From contig NZ_CP030104.1 of NCBI RefSeq assembly GCF_003269425.1, positions 3,629,001 to 3,693,000 on the forward strand: 64,000 nucleotides of DNA, read 5' to 3'. Source of the stretch: Flagellimonas maritima (lineage in GTDB: Bacteria > Bacteroidota > Bacteroidia > Flavobacteriales > Flavobacteriaceae). The translations under genes were made by a program, and so were the position numbers. This document shows positions 55,473-64,000 of the stretch, in pieces. Each line of letters starts with the position of its first letter. Positions within the stretch are counted from its first letter, which is position 1. Under the pieces are notes generated by a model that did no database searches, was not told the origin of the DNA, and saw only the letters and a program-made list of their open reading frames with translations.

Positions 55473-56195
55473 ATGAAAGAAACCCGAATCAATAAATATT
55501 TAAGTGAAGTTGGCTACTGCTCTCGACGGGCAGCCGATAAGCTGATAGACCAAGGAAGGGTCACCATTAATGGTAAAGTACCCGAAATGGGCACAAAAAT
55601 AAAGCCAACTGATGAGGTTCGTGTGGACGGTGAACTAATCTCAGAAACCAAGGAAAAGCCTGTTTATCTAGCGTTCAATAAACCTATCGGGATTGTCTGT
55701 ACTACCGATACCAGGGTCGAAAAAGACAATATTATCGATTTTATCAATTATCCAAAACGGATTTTTCCCATAGGACGACTTGATAAACCCAGCGAGGGAC
55801 TTATTTTTATGACCAACGATGGAGATATCGTCAACAAAATCCTCAGGGCAAGAAATCATCACGAAAAGGAATACGTGGTTACGGTCAACAAACCGATTAC
55901 GCCTGAATTTTTAAAGAAAATGCGAAATGGCGTTCCAATTCTAGGCACCGTGACCAGAAAATGTGAAGTAGAGCAATTGGGAAAACATCAATTTAAAATT
56001 ATATTGACCCAAGGACTGAACAGACAGATACGTAGAATGTGCGAATATTTAGATTATAGCGTAAAGAAATTAAAGCGAGTGCGTATTATGAATGTTCATT
56101 TGGATATTCCTGTCGGTAAATGGCGACACTTAACAATTGATGAACTTAAAGAAATAAATACAATGGTCGCAGATTCCTCCAAGACCCATAGCTAA
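55473..56195 (+). CDS. rluF: 23S rRNA pseudouridine synthase, RluF type
   Basis: 240 residues from the ATG at 55473 ([20 protein letters not shown]). An in-frame ATG at 55449, inside the lactamase gene, would add eight unusual residues. An N-terminal S4 domain is followed by the RsuA-family catalytic domain with the Asp in [12 protein letters not shown] and the KxLxR-type end [13 protein letters not shown]. RluF makes pseudouridine 2604. It starts 20 bp after the lactamase stop. Confidence 0.9.
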   Translation: MKETRINKYLSEVGYCSRRAADKLIDQGRVTINGKVPEMGTKIKPTDEVRVDGELISETKEKPVYLAFNKPIGIVCTTDTRVEKDNIIDFINYPKRIFPIGRLDKPSEGLIFMTNDGDIVNKILRARNHHEKEYVVTVNKPITPEFLKKMRNGVPILGTVTRKCEVEQLGKHQFKIILTQGLNRQIRRMCEYLDYSVKKLKRVRIMNVHLDIPVGKWRHLTIDELKEINTMVADSSKTHS

Positions 56196-56315
56196 GGGTA
56201 TTAATATATGGAATTTAAGGCAAGAAACCTCTTCTCCTTTAAATTGAAAATCGAAAATACAAAGATCACTAAGTATTTTGACCATCTTTCAAGCATTGTA
56301 ATAAATATCCGTTTA

Positions 56316-56407
56316 AATACACTTATTGCCGTTAATCGACATATTTAACAATTTTGATAAAAAAATTGAAAAATATATTCGATGAAATGCACTTATTACT
56401 CGTTAAA
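56316..56407. repeat. direct repeat pair, candidate operator upstream of the PD40 gene
   Basis: AAATACACTTATTGCCGTTA (from 56316) and AAATGCACTTATTACTCGTT (from 56386) match at all but a few positions with a 70-bp period. They lie in the 297-bp gap between rluF and the PD40 gene, which otherwise holds no gene. Confidence 0.4.
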
Positions 56408-56492
56408 ATCAAAAACCTATGAAAAATTAATAAGTAATCCTCGAAATTATTTCTGCAATTTTGTCCTGTATTAACCCCCAAATCCCAAAACC

Positions 56493-57347
56493 ATGATACG
56501 CACATTAACCTACAGTTTAACATTAATTATCGGATTTTTTCAGACAGCTCAAATTGCTGCCCAAAAACCGATTGAATTTGAAAATAGTAAAGAAGTAATC
56601 AAAAATTATAGTGGTTCTTTATCCACACTTGAAGGGTATATTCCTTCTATCTCTGTAACCAAAGATGGTAAAACAGCATATTTTAGCCAATCTAGCGAGC
56701 AGAAACCATTATATGGAGTATTTTCCAAAAAAGAACAGATACATGAGGTCTATCGCGCCGAAAAAATAAATGGCAAATGGAGCAATGTCACCAAATTAAA
56801 AGTCTGCCCAAAGTATGCTTCTGCCAAACATCCCACCGTTTCAGAAGATGGCAAACGTCTTTTCTTTGCTTCAAACATGAAAGGAAGCTATGGAAAATAT
56901 GATATCTATGTTGCTGATATAAATGCGAATGGTAGTTTAGGTGTATCCAAAAATCTTGGTCCTAAAGTAAACACTAAAGATGATGAACTATATCCCAATA
57001 TATATAACGGAACACTTTTGTTCTTTGCTTCTGAAGGACGTGATGGCTTTGGAGGTCTTGACCTATATGCTACGCAGGTTACCCAGAATAGTCTAACCTC
57101 TTCTGTAAACCTAGGAAGTCATATCAATAGCAGTAGAGATGATTATGCCATTCAACTTGATACTAAAAAAGGAGAAAGTTATGTGGTGTCCAATAGGGGT
57201 GCAAACCACACCATTGAAAAAGTAACTATTGCCTACAGAAAGAAATCCATGGATAATACCATGGTCGCTTATAACGATGAAAACCTGGAAACAGCTTTGG
57301 AGGCAGAGACTTCAAACGAGATTACCAGTACTTCCTTTGATGAATAA
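56493..57347 (+). CDS. secreted PD40/WD40-like beta-propeller protein
   Basis: 284 residues with a signal peptide (cleaved after AQIAA). Tandem PD40 blades are visible: TKDGKTAYFSQ, SEDGKRLFFASNMKGSYGKYDIYVA, and YPNIYNGTLLFFASEGRDGFGGLDLYA. In Bacteroidota such modules usually precede OmpA domains and accompany gliding or type IX secretion proteins; here the OmpA domain is missing and the C-terminus is acidic. Monocistronic, function unknown. Confidence 0.78.
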   Translation: MIRTLTYSLTLIIGFFQTAQIAAQKPIEFENSKEVIKNYSGSLSTLEGYIPSISVTKDGKTAYFSQSSEQKPLYGVFSKKEQIHEVYRAEKINGKWSNVTKLKVCPKYASAKHPTVSEDGKRLFFASNMKGSYGKYDIYVADINANGSLGVSKNLGPKVNTKDDELYPNIYNGTLLFFASEGRDGFGGLDLYATQVTQNSLTSSVNLGSHINSSRDDYAIQLDTKKGESYVVSNRGANHTIEKVTIAYRKKSMDNTMVAYNDENLETALEAETSNEITSTSFDE

Positions 57348-57506
57348 AATATAATAAAATAAATCGGTCCACGCCTGAAGGTTAATCTGATTTTGTCTAT
57401 TGACGAGACACTAAATATCGTTGACATATGATAAATTATACAGGGGGAAACTGCACTTTATCATAGAAGCGGGTCGTATTATTTCACTCGGACTGATTTT
57501 ACTAAG

Positions 57507-57541
57507 AATAGGATGCTCCAAAAGGGGGCATCCTATTTTTT
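57507..57541 (+). terminator. intrinsic terminator after the PD40 gene
   Basis: Stem AATAGGATGC/GCATCCTATT (57507-57516 with 57528-57537), extended inward by three pairs, with a T-run to 57542. About 160 bp beyond the stop. Confidence 0.85.
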
Positions 57542-57544
57542 TAT

Positions 57545-57995
57545 ATAAAGATTTGAAATCAGTTTTGAAGTCCTTATAACTCATGCGGATTCTACATATT
57601 CTATCTATCCACACAAAAATTAAAAAAGTGTATTTGAACGAAAAGGACTACAAAAAATTTTTAAGAAAGAAAAAAAAGCTTAATTTAGTTTTTGAAATAA
57701 TACAAGATCCCAAATCTTATACCTATGAAAGAAACTACAAATTTTAGTGCAACATTAAGTCCCCCACTCCATAAGCGGGTTCTTTTCTAGCATTTTAAAA
57801 CCTTTTCTAAACTTTTTTTTGATTTAATCCTTCACAGGATTTTTATCAACATGTCCCAATTAGGGCAATGGTGAAGCTTACTTCGTGTTTAAAATCAATA
57901 TTTTAAAACGCAAAAGCTTTTCTCCTTGTAATCCCGTTCGGACATGAAAGACATGATGCGTTTTGCTCTATATCTAGGCAAAATGAAGGCAAACT
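57545..57995 (+). other. 450-bp intergenic region with a possible 21-codon ORF
   Basis: AT-rich, no gene of normal size. A short frame at 57725-57790 (MKETTNFSATLSPPLHKRVL plus F) is followed by a small hairpin AATCCT/AGGATT (57826-57831 with 57836-57841) and four T. A leader peptide or remnant is possible but unproven. Confidence 0.3.
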
Positions 57996-58673
57996 ATGAC
58001 AAAATCAGATGACCAAAATCTAACACACATGGAGACTAACACATTAAAAATTACCATCATTGACAATGATGAAAAATTACACCCCCTTTATCGATTCTAT
58101 TTTAGCGATGAGTCGCGTTATGAATTGATAGAAATACATACTTCGGTAAATAAATTTTTATCCCATTCTGCAAGGAATGATACGGACATTATTGTTTCTG
58201 AAGTTGATTTGAACGGAATCTCGGGCATTGATGGTATTCCATATTTCAATAAACTGAACAAAGCTCCAAAAGTTTTGATGACGAGCCAGACCAGTGATTT
58301 CAAAATTATAAAAGAAGCCTTTAAGAAGGGGGCGGACGGTTTTTTGACCAAACCTTTAACCAAAACCCGATTCTTTAATGCATTGGATGAACTGCGACAA
58401 CACGGGGTAGCCCTGGAACACGATGTAGTTAAAAAAATCATCCATTCATTCCAAATTAAGACTCTTGAGCGATTCTCGAAAAAGGAAAATCAGATTATTG
58501 GGTTGCTCACCCAAGGATATACCTATAAAATGATTGCAGATAGGCTCTTTGTAACGCCAAGCGCAGTAAATTTCCATATTCAGAATATTTACGTAAAACT
58601 TAATGTAAACTCAAAAGGCGAGGCATTAAAGAAGCTTCAAGAGTTGGAAGTACGCCAATTGAATGCAGCATGA
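57996..58673 (+). CDS. NarL/LuxR-type response regulator with atypical receiver domain
   Basis: 225 residues (a second ATG at 58029 would give 214). The receiver has the acidic pair region IIDNDE (21-26), the Thr in LMTSQT and the Lys in FLTKPL (119). The place of the phosphorylated Asp reads IIVSEVDLNG, with Glu69 where Asp is expected. The C-terminal LuxR helix-turn-helix is intact: FSKKENQIIGLLTQGYTYKM, then IADRLFVTPSAVNFHIQNIY. No histidine kinase gene is nearby. It is probably phosphorylation-independent or constitutively active. It converges on dnaK. Confidence 0.85.
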   Translation: MTKSDDQNLTHMETNTLKITIIDNDEKLHPLYRFYFSDESRYELIEIHTSVNKFLSHSARNDTDIIVSEVDLNGISGIDGIPYFNKLNKAPKVLMTSQTSDFKIIKEAFKKGADGFLTKPLTKTRFFNALDELRQHGVALEHDVVKKIIHSFQIKTLERFSKKENQIIGLLTQGYTYKMIADRLFVTPSAVNFHIQNIYVKLNVNSKGEALKKLQELEVRQLNAA

Positions 58674-58685
58674 TATATGGCTAAT

Positions 58686-58713
58686 AAAAAACCCGCCAAT
58701 GGGCGGGTTTTTT
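58686..58713. terminator. bidirectional terminator between the response regulator and dnaK
   Basis: 12-bp stem AAAAAACCCGCC/GGCGGGTTTTTT (58686-58697 with 58702-58713), 4-nt loop, serving both convergent genes. Confidence 0.93.
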
Positions 58714-58732
58714 TATCTATTCCAAAGTGGAA

Positions 58733-60655
58733 TTATTTGACTTCTTCGAAATCTACGTCTTCAACGTTATCGCCTTCTGCAGCACTGTCACTCGCAGAAC
58801 CATTGGCAGAAGAATTTCCTCCTGCAGACTCACCTCCAGCTTGTGCGCTTTCTGCCTGTGCTTTGTACATTTCTTCTGAAGCAACTTTCCATGCTTCGTT
58901 GATTTTTTCCAAAGCAGGTTCAATTAGCGCTAAGTCTTTGGTTTCGTAAGCTTTCTTCAATTCCTCCAAAGCATCTTCGATTGGCTTTTTCTTATCATCG
59001 GAAAGTTTATCGCCAAATTCTTTTAGCTGCTTTTCAGTTTGGAAAATCATCCCATCAGCCTCATTCAATTTGTCTGCGGTTTCTTTTACTTTTTTATCAG
59101 CTTCGGCATTTGCCTCAGCTTCGGCCTTCATCTTTTGGATTTCTTCTTCTGTCAACCCAGAAGAGGCTTCGATTCGAATATCCTGTGATTTGTTCGTTGC
59201 CTTGTCCGTAGCAGAAACTTTAATGATACCATTGGCATCAATATCAAAGGTGACCTCAATTTGTGGCGTACCCCTTGGTGCTGGTGGAATACCATCTAAA
59301 TGAAACCTGCCAATGGTTTTATTGTCTGCGGCCATTGGTCTTTCTCCTTGCAATACATGGATTTCAACCGATGGTTGATTATCCGCAGCGGTAGAGAATA
59401 CCTGTGATTTTTTTGTTGGGATTGTCGTGTTCGATTCAATCAACTTGGTAAAAACACTTCCCATGGTTTCAATTCCTAAAGAAAGTGGAGTAACGTCCAA
59501 TAACAGGACATCTTTTACGTCTCCCGTCAAAACACCCCCCTGTATTGCAGCTCCTACAGCAACTACCTCATCAGGATTCACCCCCTTTGAAGGTTTCTTG
59601 CCAAAGAATTTTTCCACAGCTTCTTGAACTGCTGGAATTCGCGTGGAACCACCAACAAGGATGATTTCGTCAATATCACTTTTGGACAATCCTGCTGATT
59701 TTAAAGCCGTCTCACATGGAGCTATTGTCCTTTTGACCAAGTCCTCTATCAATTGTTCAAATTTTGCACGCGTCAAAGTTCTTACCAAGTGCTTGGGTCC
59801 AGAAGATGTTGCCGTTACATAAGGCAAATTGATTTCGGTCTGCGCAGAAGAAGACAATTCAATCTTTGCTTTTTCGGCAGCTTCACGTAAACGTTGTAAT
59901 GCCATGGCATCTTCACGAAGGTCCATATTCTCGTCCTTCTTGAACTCCTCTGCCAACCAATCGATGATTTTTTGGTCAACATCATCACCACCTAAATGTG
60001 TATCACCATCAGTTGCCAATACTTCAAAAACACCGTCCCCTAATTCCAATATGGATACATCATGTGTACCACCACCAAAATCGAATACAACTATTTTTTG
60101 ATCCTTATCTTTTTTGTCCAAACCGTAGGCTAAAGATGCGGCTGTAGGCTCGTTAATTATACGTTCTACTGTTAAACCAGCAATTTCACCAGCCTCTTTT
60201 GTAGCTTGTCTTTGCGAATCGTTAAAGTATGCAGGTACGGTAACTACCGCCCTTGTTACATCTTGTCCCAAGTAATCTTCTGCTGTCTTCTTCATTTTCT
60301 GAAGAATCATGGCAGATAGTTCTTGGGGAGTATACAAACGCCCATCAATATCTACACGTGGCGTATCGTTATCACCTTTTACTACTTTATAAGGAACCCT
60401 ATTCGCTTCTTTTGAAGATTCTGAAAACTTGTTCCCCATAAATCTCTTGATGGAGTAAATCGTTTTGTGCGGATTTGTTACCGCTTGTCTCTTTGCCGGG
60501 TCACCAACCTTTATTTCACCGCCCTCTACAAATGCAATGACAGAAGGAGTAGTCCTTTTGCCCTCAGCATTTGGAATTACGACAGGTTCGTTACCTTCCA
60601 TAACGGAAACACAGGAGTTGGTCGTACCCAAGTCTATACCTATTATCTTGCTCAT
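58733..60655 (-). CDS. dnaK: molecular chaperone DnaK (Hsp70)
   Basis: 640 residues. N-terminal ATPase domain with [35 protein letters not shown] and [14 protein letters not shown]; substrate domain from about 390 ([20 protein letters not shown]); C-terminal helical lid; and terminal [12 protein letters not shown]. Full-length and intact. grpE and dnaJ are not adjacent, so the gene stands alone here. No CIRCE inverted repeat is visible upstream. Confidence 0.98.
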   Translation of the reverse strand: MSKIIGIDLGTTNSCVSVMEGNEPVVIPNAEGKRTTPSVIAFVEGGEIKVGDPAKRQAVTNPHKTIYSIKRFMGNKFSESSKEANRVPYKVVKGDNDTPRVDIDGRLYTPQELSAMILQKMKKTAEDYLGQDVTRAVVTVPAYFNDSQRQATKEAGEIAGLTVERIINEPTAASLAYGLDKKDKDQKIVVFDFGGGTHDVSILELGDGVFEVLATDGDTHLGGDDVDQKIIDWLAEEFKKDENMDLREDAMALQRLREAAEKAKIELSSSAQTEINLPYVTATSSGPKHLVRTLTRAKFEQLIEDLVKRTIAPCETALKSAGLSKSDIDEIILVGGSTRIPAVQEAVEKFFGKKPSKGVNPDEVVAVGAAIQGGVLTGDVKDVLLLDVTPLSLGIETMGSVFTKLIESNTTIPTKKSQVFSTAADNQPSVEIHVLQGERPMAADNKTIGRFHLDGIPPAPRGTPQIEVTFDIDANGIIKVSATDKATNKSQDIRIEASSGLTEEEIQKMKAEAEANAEADKKVKETADKLNEADGMIFQTEKQLKEFGDKLSDDKKKPIEDALEELKKAYETKDLALIEPALEKINEAWKVASEEMYKAQAESAQAGGESAGGNSSANGSASDSAAEGDNVEDVDFEEVK

Positions 60656-60760
60656 TGTATAATGTTATTTCTGTTGAAAATTTATTTTTATCTCGTCCAG
60701 TAAATGTCAATGATTATGCCATGCAAAATAATATGACAAGGTGGCAGGTTTATATAGACA

Positions 60761-60844
60761 TAAGAAGTAAGAGGTTAGAGGTCGGAAACAAGAGACAGGA
60801 GACAGGAAATAAAAACTCTGAACTCATAATTCATAACTCTGGAC
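60761..60844. repeat. degenerate heptamer array of 12 units (YWAGARR-like)
   Basis: In-phase 7-mers: TAAGAAG, TAAGAGG, TTAGAGG, TCGGAAA, CAAGAGA, CAGGAGA, CAGGAAA, TAAAAAC, TCTGAAC, TCATAAT, TCATAAC, TCTGGAC. It fills much of the 320-bp divergent gap between dnaK and the serine dehydratase. The rest of the gap is AT-rich promoter DNA. Confidence 0.7.
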
Positions 60845-60952
60845 TTTACATCCCAGAAACTCTGAAACTTTAAATACATCCATTACCAACTATACACTTT
60901 GTATTTTACAAATTCTAAACTTTTATTTCGTGTTTTATATTTTTCCTCGTAT

Positions 60953-60960
60953 TATATTTG
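60953..60960 (+). promoter_or_regulatory. predicted promoter of the L-serine dehydratase gene
   Basis: TATATTTG, a perfect TAnnTTTG box, 15 bp before the ATG at 60976. A very short leader is implied. Confidence 0.5.
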
Positions 60961-60975
60961 AAGGAAATCTAATCA

Positions 60976-62400
60976 ATGGAATGTATCAGTGTTTTTGATA
61001 TGCTCAAAATTGGTGTGGGACCATCCAGTTCCCATACTCTGGGTCCTTGGCGAGCAGCTGAACGCTGGATAAATGAACTTAAGCAACAAGGAATTTTTGA
61101 TTCAACATTACGTATAAAAGTCCATTTATATGGTTCTTTGGCATTGACAGGCAAGGGCCATGCTACCGACATTGCCGTTGTGATGGGATTATTGGGCAGT
61201 AATCCAGAAACAGTAGCTACAGAAAATATAGGAAGAACCGTAGAAAAAGTAAAAGCTGAAAACCAAATCAATCTGGGAGGCATACGAACAATCCCTTTCA
61301 GCTTCACGGAGGATATCATCTTCAAAAAAGAATTTTTACAATTCCATGCCAACGCACTACAATTCGAAGCTTTTTTAAATGATGGAACTTTTTCCATGGA
61401 AACATACTATTCCATTGGTGGTGGTTTTGTGGTAAAAGAAGAACGCATTAATTCCAAAGAAAATAAAGAAGTATTCAAAACTTTTCCATGTCCGGTCAGA
61501 ACAGGAGTTGATTTACTCAGCTTTTGTAAAGAGAAAAACAATTCAATCTCTGAGGTTGTTTTGGAAAATGAACTTTCATTACGGTCGAGCCATGAAATCG
61601 ATACGGAATTAAACCGTATTTGGAATACGATGCTGGAGTGTATGTATTTAGGGTGCCACACCCAGGGGACACTGCCGGGCGGACTAAGTGTACGTAGACG
61701 TGCTTTTGAAATGCATGAAAAACTAAAAGGTGATGTCCCCTACTCCAATCCTGTGGAATGGCTACATGCCATACGAAAAACCGAGGTTAAATTTAGGCAG
61801 ATTTTAAAATGGGTAAGCTGTTTTGCCCTTAGTGTAAATGAGGTAAATGCCTCATTGGGACGTGTGGTCACAGCTCCAACAAACGGGAGCGCAGGTGTTA
61901 TTCCAGCCGTTTTAATGTACTATATGGTGATTGAAAACCATGATGCCGACCTTGAACATATTAAAAAATTCTTGCTCGTTGCGGGAGAAATAGGCAGTAT
62001 TTTTAAGAAAGGGGCAACCATATCTGCGGCCATGGGAGGATGCCAAGCAGAAATTGGAGTTTCGTCATCCATGGCCGCTGGAGCCTTGACCGAGCTATTG
62101 GGCGGTACACCCGAACAGGTTTTGGTGGCCGCAGAAATTGCAATGGAACACCATTTGGGCTTAACCTGCGACCCCATCGGAGGGTTGGTGCAAGTTCCCT
62201 GTATCGAGCGTAATTCCATGGGAGCCATAAAAGCCATAAATGCTGCCGAACTTGCTTTAGAGACCGACCCCAAAGATGTAAAAGTGCCTTTTGACAAAGT
62301 GGTAAATACCATGTGGGAAACTGCAAAGGATATGAGCTCAAAATATAAGGAAACCTCTGAGGGGGGACTGGCTGTGGGTGTATTTTTAAGTGATTGCTAA
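60976..62400 (+). CDS. sdaA: L-serine ammonia-lyase (L-serine dehydratase), iron-sulfur type
   Basis: 474 residues, single-chain type with beta domain first: [21 protein letters not shown] is the classic N-terminus. The alpha domain carries the cluster cysteines in [26 protein letters not shown] and its catalytic glycine-rich [12 protein letters not shown]. It converts serine to pyruvate and ammonia with an oxygen-sensitive 4Fe-4S cluster. Monocistronic. Confidence 0.95.
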   Translation: MECISVFDMLKIGVGPSSSHTLGPWRAAERWINELKQQGIFDSTLRIKVHLYGSLALTGKGHATDIAVVMGLLGSNPETVATENIGRTVEKVKAENQINLGGIRTIPFSFTEDIIFKKEFLQFHANALQFEAFLNDGTFSMETYYSIGGGFVVKEERINSKENKEVFKTFPCPVRTGVDLLSFCKEKNNSISEVVLENELSLRSSHEIDTELNRIWNTMLECMYLGCHTQGTLPGGLSVRRRAFEMHEKLKGDVPYSNPVEWLHAIRKTEVKFRQILKWVSCFALSVNEVNASLGRVVTAPTNGSAGVIPAVLMYYMVIENHDADLEHIKKFLLVAGEIGSIFKKGATISAAMGGCQAEIGVSSSMAAGALTELLGGTPEQVLVAAEIAMEHHLGLTCDPIGGLVQVPCIERNSMGAIKAINAAELALETDPKDVKVPFDKVVNTMWETAKDMSSKYKETSEGGLAVGVFLSDC

Positions 62401-62503
62401 ATTTATAATTATCACTTCTAAAACAAAATATGGTGAAAACGTCGCACGATTTTGAAAATTCTGTACATATTCAAATCTCAAGAAACTCTAAGCAATTAAG
62501 AAA

Positions 62504-62929
62504 TTGACAAAAAAAATCGGCATCGGGTTATTTCTTTTGGTTTTTGCTTCTTGTAAATTTTCAAACACGCTAGAATCGGATAAAAAGCTATCAACAAAAA
62601 TAGAAACAGCTTTTGTGGCTAAGGATAAAAAAGTCGACTTTTCCCAATTTGATGGTTTTAATTGGAATCAATTATTGATTCTTGGACCTTACTTGGCAGT
62701 TGGTCACATTGAAAAAGGACTGGGATTGGATTTAAGTAACATCAAAGAAAATGGAATCGAGTATAGCGACGCATTCAATTTATTGATATTTATTGAAAAT
62801 GGGAAATCCATCAAAATTTCTGAAGTTTCTCGAAGCATTGGAGACTTTACTCCAATAGGAATTTTGATTGATAAAAATGAAGCAATATTCCAGAAAACAG
62901 CGAATGGGAAAATCACGTTGGTAAAATAA
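62504..62929 (+). CDS. small lipoprotein of unknown function
   Basis: 141 residues from a TTG start (no ATG suits). The signal peptide has lipobox VFASC (Cys about 17). The mature part is a compact alpha/beta sequence with LLILGPYLAVGHIEKGLGLD and no motif I recognise. About 100 bp after the serine dehydratase gene; probably independent of it. Confidence 0.6.
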   Translation: MTKKIGIGLFLLVFASCKFSNTLESDKKLSTKIETAFVAKDKKVDFSQFDGFNWNQLLILGPYLAVGHIEKGLGLDLSNIKENGIEYSDAFNLLIFIENGKSIKISEVSRSIGDFTPIGILIDKNEAIFQKTANGKITLVK

Positions 62930-62990
62930 AATGTGTAATTCAGTTAATTTTTACAAAAACACTTCACGATTTTAGTTGCCACTGAAATAT

Positions 62991-64000
62991 ATGAAAAGAA
63001 CTCTTGTAAGATATCGGAACAGTAAACTTAGAAGGTTGATAAGAAAGCATGAAAAATATGCTCCCGTACTTTTCTTCATTGGTGGTTTTATTTTCGATTC
63101 ATTGACCCTGGGGCGTATTGACAGATTGTACGATCTTATAGTCCTCTGCTTGCACATGACCGCACTGACCATTATGCTATATATCTACAATCTCGTGGAT
63201 GATGGAAAATGGAAAAATTCGATTATTGGACGGTATGATGAATATTTGCCTTTGGCGATTCAGTTTTTCTTCGGAGGACTTTCAAGTGCATACGTCATTT
63301 ATTTCTCTAGGAGTGTTTCCCTCTCAAAAACCGTATCATTCTTTGTAATTCTTGTTCTGTTGCTTTTTGCCAATGAATTTTTGAAGAAACGTATATCCAA
63401 TAAGTATTTGCAATTTGGGGTATATTTCTTTATCAATTTTACCTTTTTTGCTTTTATGGTACCTGTGTTCATAAAAGAAATGAATACAAATATTTTTTTA
63501 ATATCAGGAGCTGTCAGTTTGGTCAGCACTTTAATTTTAATAGTTTTTATCTATCTCAAAAGCCCTAGTACGCGGGCAGAAGTAGGCTTGGGCAAATTGA
63601 TTGGAATTGTATTTTCTATCTATATTACAATCAATCTTTTTTATCTGTTCAGGTTGATACCGCCTGTTCCACTGGCTCTTGAAAATGGTATTGTAGCTCA
63701 TGACATAAAGCTTGAAAATAACAATTATATCGTTTCCTACGAAGCGGATGGTTCTCATATATTTTGGAGAAGACATCGATTAAAATTTATTTATAAACCC
63801 GAAGAAAGTGTCTATGTGTTCTCTTCGATTTTTGCCCCTACAGACATTGAAAAATCGATATTGCACAGATGGAAATGGTATGACCCAAATACAAACGATT
63901 GGAAAATTGTTGAGGATATTGGATATGATATTGTTGGAGGAAGGGACGGAGGATATCGTGGTTATACGTTTAAAAACAACGTGAAGAAAGGCACTTGGAG
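62991..64000 (+). CDS. DUF2914 membrane protein, 3' end cut by the window
   Basis: Open from the ATG at 62991 to the window edge (336 full codons). The N-terminal basic segment is followed by about six transmembrane helices (30-220). The soluble end matches DUF2914: FYLFRLIPPVPLALENGIVA, then VYVFSSIFAPTDIEKSILHRW and GGRDGGYRGYTFKNN. Function unknown. Its last residues lie beyond the window. Confidence 0.83.
   Translation, partial: MKRTLVRYRNSKLRRLIRKHEKYAPVLFFIGGFIFDSLTLGRIDRLYDLIVLCLHMTALTIMLYIYNLVDDGKWKNSIIGRYDEYLPLAIQFFFGGLSSAYVIYFSRSVSLSKTVSFFVILVLLLFANEFLKKRISNKYLQFGVYFFINFTFFAFMVPVFIKEMNTNIFLISGAVSLVSTLILIVFIYLKSPSTRAEVGLGKLIGIVFSIYITINLFYLFRLIPPVPLALENGIVAHDIKLENNNYIVSYEADGSHIFWRRHRLKFIYKPEESVYVFSSIFAPTDIEKSILHRWKWYDPNTNDWKIVEDIGYDIVGGRDGGYRGYTFKNNVKKGTW

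Noticed and set aside
57411..57614. 67-codon minus-strand frame downstream of the PD40 gene
   Set aside because: Runs through a clear intrinsic terminator and has no recognisable features.
60656..60975. CIRCE heat-shock operator upstream of dnaK
   Set aside because: No TTAGCACTC-N9-GAGTGCTAA-like inverted repeat is visible.

Overview
The window is a stretch of bacterial chromosome, most likely from a marine member of the Flavobacteriaceae (Bacteroidota). Three observations support this. Gene starts are preceded by the Bacteroidota -7 box TAnnTTTG rather than by strong Shine-Dalgarno motifs. The DNA is AT-rich. Several families characteristic of Flavobacteriia are present: Lacal_2735, DUF2452, TIGR03643, DUF2256, and a 3,4-dihydroxybutanone-phosphate synthase with a degenerate RibA domain. 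The genus cannot be fixed from sequence alone. I see no rRNA, CRISPR array, insertion sequence or replication origin. There is one tRNA gene, Ser(UGA).

Layout. 1-231: start of a membrane-anchored protein cut by the window edge. 485-8967 (minus): a branched-chain amino-acid operon ilvD-ilvB-ilvN-ilvC-ilvA, followed by a GapN-like dehydrogenase. 9318-10046: nitroreductase. 10048-13548 (minus): 5-oxoprolinase genes pxpA-pxpB-pxpC with an NRAMP-fold transporter that has lost the metal-ligand motifs. 14429-15541: Tat-exported aminotransferase. 15538-19247 (minus): two phage tail-fibre/tailspike-like genes with no other phage genes around them. 19484-29114 (minus): comM, penicillin acylase, dsbD, tilS, pabB and an FMN reductase. 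29243-32716: acyltransferase, a small repeat-bounded element, lpd and a small membrane protein. 32978-36600: an Lrp-family regulator divergent from methionine gamma-lyase and an NhaC-family transporter, probably one methionine or sulfur amino-acid unit. 36660-43257: tpx, dgkA, then ftsK-lolA-lptG-ribBA. 43254-47734: sugar aminotransferase, TSUP permease, outer-membrane protein, tRNA-Ser, CPBP protease and a small membrane protein.

47872-52099 is the most distinctive part. Seven closely packed plus-strand genes (Lacal_2735, DUF2452, TIGR03643, a photolyase-like protein without its N-terminal antenna domain, a flavin reductase-like protein, a 43-residue DUF2256 zinc-ribbon protein, and a PhrB-type photolyase/cryptochrome in which the iron-sulfur cysteines are replaced) look like a single light-sensing or DNA-repair operon. 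52289-58673 carries a membrane-bound AraC regulator, an NHL-repeat lipoprotein, a complete subclass-B1 metallo-beta-lactamase homologue, rluF, a PD40 propeller protein and a response regulator with Glu at the presumed phosphorylation site. 58733-64000 carries dnaK, L-serine dehydratase, a small lipoprotein and the start of a DUF2914 membrane protein.

The intergenic regions hold an unusual class of repeat. At least five degenerate tandem arrays, each with a strict 7-bp period but with a different unit sequence, lie between genes (27002, 27124, 32887, 34866 and 60761). REP-like palindromes and a 221-bp element with 23-bp inverted ends are also present. All functional calls rest on reading motifs by eye; no database search was possible.
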